A DNA stretch of 64,000 nt from an uncultured Clostridium sp. (GTDB taxonomy: Bacteria > Bacillota > Clostridia > Lachnospirales > Lachnospiraceae): positions 1 to 64,000 of the forward strand of contig UQTA01000004.1 in the NCBI GenBank assembly GCA_900543885.1. Reading direction: 5' to 3'. The translations under genes and the position numbers were made by a program. This document shows, piece after piece, positions 58,077 through 64,000 of the stretch. Under the pieces are notes generated by a model that was given only the letters and a program-made list of their open reading frames with translations, was not told where the DNA came from and did no database searches. Each line of letters starts with the position of its first letter. The first letter of the stretch is position 1.

Positions 58077-58873
58077 TGCTTCAGATCAAACATGTATCTA
58101 AAACCTTTAATAAAGGCACAGTAAATGAAAAACAGGCGTTAAGGGATTTAAACCTTACACTGAAAGAGGGAGATTTCGTTACCATCATCGGCGGCAATGG
58201 CGCTGGTAAATCTACCATGTTGAATGCGATTGCAGGTGTATGGCCGGTAGATGAAGGCCAGATCATCATTGATGATAAAGACGTAACAAAGCTTCCGGAG
58301 TATAAGAGAGCAGCTTTCTTAGGACGCGTATTCCAGGATCCTATGAATGGAACAGCTGCTACTATGGGAATTGAGGAAAATCTGGCTCTGGCTTTAAGAA
58401 GAGGAACTCTTCGTACCTTAAAACCAGGTATTAATAATAATGAAAGAAAGCTTTACAGAGATTTGCTTTTAAGACTGGGGCTGGGACTAGAAGACCGTCT
58501 GACGTCTAAAGTAGGACTTCTTTCCGGCGGACAGAGACAGGCTCTGACACTGCTGATGTCTACTTTGAAGCGCCCGAAGCTGCTTCTGTTAGATGAGCAT
58601 ACAGCAGCCCTTGATCCGAAAACAGCCAGAAAAGTTCTGGAACTGACAGAAGAGATGGTAAATGAACAGCATCTGACTGCATTAATGGTTACCCATAACA
58701 TGAAGGATGCGATCCAGATCGGCAACCGCCTGATCATGATGAACAGCGGTCACATTATCTATGATGTGGAAGGTGAGGAGAAAAAGAAACTGACAGTGGA
58801 AGATCTGTTAGAGAAGTTCTCCGAAGCAAGCGGTGAGGAATTCTCCAATGACCGTATGATGCTGGCAAAATAG
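58076..58873 (+). CDS. ABC transporter ATP-binding protein (TrpZ-type)
   Basis: A 265-residue ATPase. Walker A GGNGAGKS spans 39-46, the signature is LLSGGQRQA, Walker B LLLLDEHTAALD (with Glu-His rather than Glu-Pro), and the switch His is in MVTHNMKDA. The DEHTAALDPK form is typical of this BMP/TrpXYZ-type family. It overlaps the permease gene by one base and is followed by a terminator, completing a binding protein-permease-ATPase operon. Confidence 0.92.
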   Translation: MLQIKHVSKTFNKGTVNEKQALRDLNLTLKEGDFVTIIGGNGAGKSTMLNAIAGVWPVDEGQIIIDDKDVTKLPEYKRAAFLGRVFQDPMNGTAATMGIEENLALALRRGTLRTLKPGINNNERKLYRDLLLRLGLGLEDRLTSKVGLLSGGQRQALTLLMSTLKRPKLLLLDEHTAALDPKTARKVLELTEEMVNEQHLTALMVTHNMKDAIQIGNRLIMMNSGHIIYDVEGEEKKKLTVEDLLEKFSEASGEEFSNDRMMLAK

Positions 58874-58891
58874 AAAATGCAAATATATTTT

Positions 58892-58946
58892 GTTGCCCGA
58901 GGGGGATGTATACGTATGGTATATAGCCTTCTCGGGCAATATTTTT
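58892..58946 (+). terminator. Terminator of the TrpXYZ-like operon
   Basis: TTGCCCGAG (58892-58900) pairs with CTCGGGCAA (58930-58938), followed by TATTTTTT. Confidence 0.85.
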
Positions 58947-59091
58947 TAATATATTTAATAGTTTGTTCATTTTTTGATAGAGATTTTATGTTATACTCAT
59001 ATGTAAAGTGCGCATAGGATGCTGTGGACGCAGGGAAACAGGTCAGGCGCATATTTATAGCTGGATCTAGAAACGACAGGAGAAATAAGCA

Positions 59092-60750
59092 ATGAGTGAA
59101 AATAAGGACTATATATCTCGTTTGAACAAGGCGAGAAGGAACCGAAATCAGAAATGGGATCCCAGATATATTCTGATGGCTCTGGCAGCAGTGGTACTGA
59201 TCGGGATCATTGTGCTGGCAGTGATAAATGTAAAGTCAGCAGTATCAGGTCGGGTTGCCCGTGGCGGCAGCGAAAACGTGATTGACGAGCCGGGAACCGG
59301 GCTGGAAGCAGCCAGTGCTTCTAATGCTGCAAGAGAAGAGGAAGAAAAAGCAAAAGAAGAGCAGGAGATACAGGAGGCTGTTGATGCGTACCAGAATCTG
59401 GGTATTGTCCAGGTTTCCGGTTATGTAAATATCCGTGAAACCCCGGATATGAAGGGAAATATCATAGGAAAGATCTCCGGAGACGGTGCCTGCGAAGTCC
59501 TTGGAGAAGAGGGCGAGTGGAGTCATATTACCTCCGGCGGCATTGAAGGTTATATCAGCAGCCAGTACCTGGTAACAGGAGAGGAAGCAAAAGAACTGGC
59601 AAAAGGTCTTGTAAAAAAACGTGCCATTATCATGACAGAAAATGATAATCTGAATATCCGCAGCGGAGCAAGCAAGGATTCAGAGATCGTAGGTCAGGCA
59701 CTTCCGGCAGAGCGTTATGAGGTGCTTTCAGAAGAAGATGGCTGGATCCAGATAAACGGCGGTTATATTTCTGCTGATTATTGTGAAGTAAAATATGTCT
59801 TAAATGAGGGACGTAAACTGGATCTGAAGGCACAGGCGATTAATCAGTATGATAATCTGGTTATTTTTAAAAAGAGCGGTTATATGAATGTGCGCAGTAC
59901 ACCGGAAAATAAAGGTGATGATAATGTAATTGGTAAGCTGACCAGTAAGGCAGCCGGTGATATTATTGAGACTGTAGATGGCTGGTATAAGATCAAATCC
60001 GGTACAGTAACCGGCTATATTGCAGCTGATCCGGAACTGATCGCAACGGGCCAGGAAGCAAAAGACCTGGCAATGCAGAATGCCGCCCAGATGGCGATCA
60101 TCACAACAGATGTGTTAAATGTTCGTGTAGAGCCAAATACAGATTCCAAGATCTGGACACAGATCGTCAAAGATGAACGTTACCCGGTAGTAGACCAGCA
60201 GGATGGCTGGGTACAGATCGACCTGGGTTCTGTAGATGCAGAGGATGGCAGTCAGGATGGAGATGAAAAAGCATATATCTCTACCCGTGACAACAATGTA
60301 GAAGTCCGTTATGCCTTAAACGAAGCCATTAAGTTTACGCCTTCAAAGGACAATGGCTCCTCCGGCGGCGGTTCCAGTACAAAGCAGTCCCGACGTTCAC
60401 AGCTTGTAAATTATGCCCTTCAGTTTGTAGGAAACCGCTACGTATGGGGCGGTACCAGTCTGACCAATGGTGTTGACTGTTCCGGCTTTACTATGAGAGT
60501 GATGGAAAAATTTGGCGTGTCTCTGCCTCATTATTCCGGTTCTCAGGCCCAGATGGGAAAGAAAGTTACTTCAGCTACCATGCAGCCAGGTGATCTGATC
60601 TTCTATGCAGGCAGCAACGGAAAGGTAAACCATGTAGCGATCTATATTGGAAATGGCCGTATCGTACACGCAGCCAGCCGCAGAAGCGGTATTAAAACGT
60701 CTACCTGGAATTACCGTACACCGGTAGCGATCCGCAGTATGCTGGATTAA
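59092..60750 (+). CDS. SH3-domain NlpC/P60 cell-wall peptidase
   Basis: A 552-residue membrane-anchored wall hydrolase. One N-terminal membrane helix (YILMALAAVVLIGIIVLAVINV) is followed by a Glu/Ala-rich linker, four bacterial SH3-type repeats (VSGYVNIRETPDMKGNIIGKIS; NDNLNIRSGASKDSEIVGQAL; KSGYMNVRSTPENK; TDVLNVRVEPNTDSKIWTQI), a Ser/Gly linker, and a C-terminal NlpC/P60 domain with catalytic Cys463 (GVDCSGF), His514 (VNHVAIY) and a third polar residue His526 (IVHAAS). It likely cleaves peptidoglycan stem peptides during growth or division. AGGAGAAATA precedes ATG 59092. Confidence 0.92.
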   Translation: MSENKDYISRLNKARRNRNQKWDPRYILMALAAVVLIGIIVLAVINVKSAVSGRVARGGSENVIDEPGTGLEAASASNAAREEEEKAKEEQEIQEAVDAYQNLGIVQVSGYVNIRETPDMKGNIIGKISGDGACEVLGEEGEWSHITSGGIEGYISSQYLVTGEEAKELAKGLVKKRAIIMTENDNLNIRSGASKDSEIVGQALPAERYEVLSEEDGWIQINGGYISADYCEVKYVLNEGRKLDLKAQAINQYDNLVIFKKSGYMNVRSTPENKGDDNVIGKLTSKAAGDIIETVDGWYKIKSGTVTGYIAADPELIATGQEAKDLAMQNAAQMAIITTDVLNVRVEPNTDSKIWTQIVKDERYPVVDQQDGWVQIDLGSVDAEDGSQDGDEKAYISTRDNNVEVRYALNEAIKFTPSKDNGSSGGGSSTKQSRRSQLVNYALQFVGNRYVWGGTSLTNGVDCSGFTMRVMEKFGVSLPHYSGSQAQMGKKVTSATMQPGDLIFYAGSNGKVNHVAIYIGNGRIVHAASRRSGIKTSTWNYRTPVAIRSMLD

Positions 60751-60774
60751 TAAATAAAATATATAAAAACAGGA

Positions 60775-60827
60775 AAGACTGTCCTTATGCAGCCGTTAAT
60801 ACCGGCACAGAAAGGACGGTCTTTTTT
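60775..60827 (+). terminator. Terminator-like hairpin abutting the next start codon and enclosing its Shine-Dalgarno
   Basis: AAGACTGTCCTT (60775-60786) pairs with AAGGACGGTCTT (60812-60823) with one wobble, and six T run up to the ATG at 60828. The only Shine-Dalgarno-like sequence for that ATG (AAAGGA, 60811-60816) is inside the right arm. Confidence 0.75.
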
Positions 60828-61586
60828 ATGAGTAAAAATCAGAAAGATAAGAAAGAAATAAAACGGGATGATAACGGGATAGTGGGAGATCAGGAGAGGA
60901 AAATACAGGAAAAAGAGATTGAAGAGAAGGAAGATGCCCATCTGAAAAACTGGGGTCAGATGACTTTAGAGGGAAATGAGGGGAAACGGCGGATCCATCT
61001 GCTGTCTATTATCGGAGAAGTGGAAGGGCATGAAAATGCTTCGGGAAATACCAAGACAACGAAATATGATCATGTGCTGCCGGCTCTGGCCCGGATCGAA
61101 GATGATTCGGCCATTGAAGGGATGCTGGTTCTTTTAAATACATCCGGCGGTGATGTGGATGCCGGACTTGCCATTGCGGAAATGATCGCATCCATGAGTA
61201 TCCCGGTAGTTTCTCTGGTTTTAGGAGGAAGCCATTCCATCGGTGTGCCCCTGGCTGTAGCTTCTGACTATTCTTTTATTGTGCCTTCCGGCACTATGAT
61301 GGTCCATCCGGTGCGTATGAGCGGTATGGTGATCGGTACAGCGCAGACCTATGAATATTTTGAAATGATCCAGGACCGGATCCTGAATTTTGTATCCACT
61401 CATGCAGATATTGCCTATGATCAGCTGCGGGCATTGATGCATAACACAAAAATGCTTACAAGGGATTTAGGGACAGTGCTGGTTGGTCAGGAAGCGGTAG
61501 ACGCAGGGCTTATTAATGAAGTGGGAGGTATCAGGGAAGCATTAAAAAAGTTGTATGAAATGATCGATGAAAAACAGGGGTTTTAA
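60828..61586 (+). CDS. ClpP-like serine protease of the TepA/translocation-enhancing type
   Basis: A 252-residue protein. About 45 charged, Lys/Glu-rich N-terminal residues precede a ClpP/crotonase-fold protease domain: LLNTSGGDVDAGLAIAEMIASM, the nucleophile Ser137 in GGSHSIG, and His160 in MMVHPV. This is the arrangement of TepA (YmfB) in Bacillus, next to spoIIIE/ftsK as here. It probably cleaves signal peptides or membrane-associated peptides in the cytoplasm. The ATG at 60828 is forced by the domain start, and its ribosome site lies in the preceding hairpin. Hexamer formation with other ClpP proteins is not predictable. Confidence 0.88.
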   Translation: MSKNQKDKKEIKRDDNGIVGDQERKIQEKEIEEKEDAHLKNWGQMTLEGNEGKRRIHLLSIIGEVEGHENASGNTKTTKYDHVLPALARIEDDSAIEGMLVLLNTSGGDVDAGLAIAEMIASMSIPVVSLVLGGSHSIGVPLAVASDYSFIVPSGTMMVHPVRMSGMVIGTAQTYEYFEMIQDRILNFVSTHADIAYDQLRALMHNTKMLTRDLGTVLVGQEAVDAGLINEVGGIREALKKLYEMIDEKQGF

Positions 61587-61674
61587 TTTTTAACAGGGCA
61601 GTGTAAACTATAAAGAGAAAGTCATTAGCCTGTGAATGTATGGTAAACGAGAATCAGGCAAAGGGGAGGACAAA

Positions 61675-62613
61675 ATGAAAATTTTTGATTTACACTGCGA
61701 TACCATTGAAGCATTAAAAAAACATGGTGAAACCTTTGATAACAGCACTACACAGTTTACAATGAAGGGGCAGGAAAAGCTGGAAAAAGCAGTACAGTTT
61801 CTGGCTGTATGGCTGCCGGATCATTTAAGAGGCCAGGAAGCTGTGGATTTTACCAACGGATATTATGAATATATGACAGAGGCGCTGCAGAAGGTTTCAG
61901 ACCGGGCGGCGCTGGTAGAAGATATGTCTGATCTGGATCCTATTTTAAAAGAAGGAAAATGGGCTTTTATCCGTTCCATTGAAAGCGGTGCAGCACTGGG
62001 CGGAAAACTGGAAAATGTGGATCATTTTGCAAAATTAAATTTCAAAATGATGACACTGACCTGGAATGGGATCAATGAGTTGGGAAGCGGTTCCCAATCG
62101 GAAATGGGGCTTACAGACTTTGGAAAAGCAGTTGTCCGCCGTATGGAAAAAGTGGGGATGGTCGTGGATTGTTCCCATTTAAATGATGCAGGTTTTGAGG
62201 ATCTGTTAAACTGCTCTGCAAAGCCTTTTGTTGCTTCTCATTCTAATTTAAGGTCTTTATGCAGCCACAGCCGCAATCTGAGGGAAGATCAGTTTAAGGA
62301 GATCGTGGCAAGAGGAGGACTTTGCGGCATCAATATCTATTCCAAATTTTTAACAGAGCCGGATGATCTGGGAGCAGGTCAGAAGGAACAGCTGCTGCGG
62401 CTTATTGACCGGATGTTAGAGCTGGGAGGTGAAGATGTGATCGCCTGGGGTATGGATCTGGATGGCGGTGTCACCTGTGACCCGTCCATAGGAACTCCTT
62501 ATGGTGCAGCTGCTTATGGGGAATATCTGGTGAAACATGGGATCAGCCGGAAAGTAGTGGATAAACTGTCCTTTGACAATGCATATCGGTTTTTTACGGA
62601 AAATCTTTCATAA
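61675..62613 (+). CDS. M19 membrane-dipeptidase-family hydrolase
   Basis: A 312-residue zinc dipeptidase of the amidohydrolase superfamily. The N-terminal metal site is DLHCDT (His and Asp ligands), then a bridging Glu in IRSIESGAALG, and His residues in VDCSHLND and VASHSNLRSLC; WGMDLDGGV supplies the last Asp. It hydrolyses small dipeptides, in some members with D-amino acids. The start at 61675 has GGGGAGG 8 nt upstream, giving the usual N-terminus (MKIFDLHCDT). It is placed between the TepA-like gene and ftsK. Confidence 0.92.
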   Translation: MKIFDLHCDTIEALKKHGETFDNSTTQFTMKGQEKLEKAVQFLAVWLPDHLRGQEAVDFTNGYYEYMTEALQKVSDRAALVEDMSDLDPILKEGKWAFIRSIESGAALGGKLENVDHFAKLNFKMMTLTWNGINELGSGSQSEMGLTDFGKAVVRRMEKVGMVVDCSHLNDAGFEDLLNCSAKPFVASHSNLRSLCSHSRNLREDQFKEIVARGGLCGINIYSKFLTEPDDLGAGQKEQLLRLIDRMLELGGEDVIAWGMDLDGGVTCDPSIGTPYGAAAYGEYLVKHGISRKVVDKLSFDNAYRFFTENLS

Positions 62614-62678
62614 GGCTTTCAGGGATGTTTGCATTACTGTACATAGGTCAGCCCGCTGGTTAGGAAAGCTCAAAAACG

Positions 62679-62707
62679 TTGCAATTCTTAAGAATTTTTT
62701 GTATACT
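62679..62707 (+). promoter_or_regulatory. Sigma-A promoter of the ftsK-type gene
   Basis: TTGCAA (62679-62684), a 17-nt spacer and TATACT (62702-62707). The spacer contains the perfect 12-bp palindrome ATTCTTAAGAAT (62684-62695). Confidence 0.7.
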
Positions 62708-62727
62708 GTTAATAGTCCTTATTTTTA

Positions 62728-62743
62728 AAGAACATATGTTCTT
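62728..62743. promoter_or_regulatory. LexA (SOS) box in the ftsK leader
   Basis: AAGAACATATGTTCTT is a 16-bp perfect palindrome containing GAAC-ATAT-GTTC, an exact fit to the Firmicutes LexA consensus GAAC-RNRY-GTTC. It lies about 15-30 nt downstream of the predicted transcription start, a position that allows LexA to block elongation. Confidence 0.65.
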
Positions 62744-62777
62744 GAAGGCGAGGCATGAAAATAGGAGGCTATGATCT

Positions 62778-64000
62778 GTGGCTGATTCAGTAAAGAAACA
62801 ACAGGGGAAAACGGGAAAACCAGGGAGACCAAGGGGAAGTACCGCGAAAAAAGAGACAACAGGAAGCAGCAGAGGGAAAAAACAGGGAAATACTTCTACA
62901 GGAAAGAACAGTTCTTCCAGACGGGTACAGGAACCGGTCTATGAAGAAGATGATATGGGATTTATGAAGGCGGAAGTGATCATTATCTGTTCTTTTGCAG
63001 TTGCGATCCTTTTATTTTTAAGCAATTTTGGTTTGTGCGGTATTGTAGGTGAGATATTAAAGAGCGTGCAGTTAGGTTTGTTTGGCATTTTAGGTTATTT
63101 GCTGCCGCTGCTTATTTTTGTAGGAACCTGCTTTCATTTATCAAACCAGGGAAATATCCATGCAGCTATTAAATTAGGAGCTGTGATCGGCACTATGATC
63201 ACACTTTGCGGGTTATTCCAGCTGCTTTTTGGAAAGATGCCTCAGGATGGTTCCATTACTCAGTTCTATATAGATGGGGCAGCAGGAGGCGCAGGAGGCG
63301 GACTGGTAGGCGGAGCATTAGCTTCAACTCTTATGTTTTTCGTAGGAAGAGCAGGCGCATATCTTGTATTTCTGGTACTTCTTATTATATGTATGGTATG
63401 TATTACCGGAAAGTCCTTTGTATCTGCGGTAAAGCAGGGCAGCGGCCGGGCATATCAGTATGCAAGAGAAGATATGGACAGACGAAAAGAGATCCATGCT
63501 CAGCGAGCAGAAGAGAGGAAACTCTTACGGGAAGAGCAGAGAGTCCGCGGAGTCAACTTAAATGCCACCAGGCTGACGGCGATGGAAGAGGGCAGACGTC
63601 CTGTGCCGGAAGATGCACAGTATGATGAAGAAGCTTTCCAGAAAGAATTAACCGGAGAACCGGCAGCAGCTGGTAAAAAGGTTCCGGAAAACAAATCGAT
63701 TGACGAAGCCGGATATGCAGATCTTTTAGAGGATGAGCAGGAAGATGGGGCAGAGGGACGCATAAAAGAAAAGCCGTCTGCTACGGGTAAAAACAGAGTT
63801 ATTTATGAAGAAGAGGAAGAAATGCCTTCCCCGGCAGATGAGTTCAGAGGGCGGATCCAGATGCCGGCCGGTTATGACAAGCCTAAGGATGAGGCTCAGG
63901 CTCTGGCAGATGAGCTGGAAGCCCAGTATGAGACCATTCACGTTCCAAAAGACAGAAGAACTTTAGAGGAAATGGAGATCCCGGCACCTGATTTTACTTC
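62778..64000 (+). CDS. ftsK: FtsK/SpoIIIE-family DNA translocase, N-terminal part (3' truncated by window)
   Basis: The frame is open from GTG 62778 to the window end (407 codons visible). AGGAGG lies 9 nt upstream. A basic, Lys/Thr/Gly-rich N-terminus is followed by four hydrophobic segments (VIIICSFAVAILLFLSNFG; SVQLGLFGILGYLLPLLIFVGTCF; KLGAVIGTMITLCGLFQLLF; LASTLMFFVGRAGAYLVFLVLLIICMVCI), the FtsK_4TM membrane domain, then a charged linker. The RecA-like motor and the gamma domain lie beyond the window. Such proteins pump chromosome through the division or sporulation septum. A promoter and LexA-type box precede it. Confidence 0.88.
   Translation, partial: MADSVKKQQGKTGKPGRPRGSTAKKETTGSSRGKKQGNTSTGKNSSSRRVQEPVYEEDDMGFMKAEVIIICSFAVAILLFLSNFGLCGIVGEILKSVQLGLFGILGYLLPLLIFVGTCFHLSNQGNIHAAIKLGAVIGTMITLCGLFQLLFGKMPQDGSITQFYIDGAAGGAGGGLVGGALASTLMFFVGRAGAYLVFLVLLIICMVCITGKSFVSAVKQGSGRAYQYAREDMDRRKEIHAQRAEERKLLREEQRVRGVNLNATRLTAMEEGRRPVPEDAQYDEEAFQKELTGEPAAAGKKVPENKSIDEAGYADLLEDEQEDGAEGRIKEKPSATGKNRVIYEEEEEMPSPADEFRGRIQMPAGYDKPKDEAQALADELEAQYETIHVPKDRRTLEEMEIPAPDFT

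Noticed and set aside
1..64000. CRISPR arrays, tRNA/rRNA genes, transposases, phage genes
   Set aside because: No regularly spaced direct repeats, tRNA-like cloverleaf, rRNA sequence or recombinase domain was seen in the gaps or reading frames.

Overview
The window looks like a chromosomal segment of a gut-type anaerobic Clostridia, most likely family Lachnospiraceae. Supporting signs are moderate GC, strong AGGAGG ribosome binding sites with several TTG/GTG starts, a cdaA-cdaR-ptsH-ptsI cluster, a separate pfkA, SLH and SH3/NlpC surface proteins, a split transketolase, and a cytoplasmic molybdoenzyme without a quinone anchor. The genus cannot be fixed from the sequence alone. I see no rRNA, tRNA, CRISPR array, phage or transposase gene. 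Both ends cut genes: dnaE on the left and an ftsK/spoIIIE-type translocase on the right.

Layout. 1-4 kb: end of dnaE, pfkA, a small unknown gene, dusB, then a 176-nt imperfect palindrome. 4-11.3 kb: LysR regulator and a NikABCDE-type metal/peptide ABC importer followed by an M14-type amidohydrolase. 11.3-19.1 kb: a GntR regulator behind a repeat-rich promoter, then PatB-type C-S lyase, APC permease, NAD(P)/FAD oxidoreductase, molybdopterin oxidoreductase and a 4x[4Fe-4S] subunit; this resembles a cytoplasmic import-reduce-cleave module for an amino-acid-like substrate. 19.1-29.4 kb: a divergent LacI regulator and a sugar operon (ABC importer without its own ATPase, divergent nucleoside-hydrolase-like protein, FucI/AraA-like isomerase, split transketolase, GlpK-like kinase). 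29.4-32 kb: azlCD and a convergent membrane glycosyltransferase. 32-39.3 kb: two unknown membrane proteins, cdaA, cdaR, ptsH, ptsI and a polymerase-like membrane protein. 39.4-46.4 kb: O-acetylhomoserine sulfhydrylase, then a purine riboswitch controlling a three-subunit xanthine dehydrogenase and a xanthine/uracil permease. 46.5-55.7 kb: cardiolipin synthase, SLH protein, MacAB-like efflux system and a two-component system. 55.8-58.9 kb: a TrpXYZ/BMP-like ABC importer. 59-64 kb: SH3-NlpC/P60 hydrolase, TepA/ClpP-like protease, M19 dipeptidase and the ftsK start.

The most notable non-coding signals are these. (1) A C74 purine riboswitch whose terminator reuses the P3 and P1 3' strands, which predicts an ON switch for purine catabolism. 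(2) A stable stem-loop between the binding-protein gene and the permease gene in all three ABC importer operons; in one it is a 137-nt multi-branched element. (3) A 14-nt motif, GATGCAAGGCTGAA, in three unrelated leaders. (4) A LexA-type GAAC-N4-GTTC box in the ftsK leader. (5) A Shine-Dalgarno sequence inside the terminator-like stem that abuts the TepA start codon.

The best candidates for undescribed systems are the molybdoenzyme/C-S lyase operon and the LacI-controlled split-transketolase operon. Both functions are inferred from gene content only.
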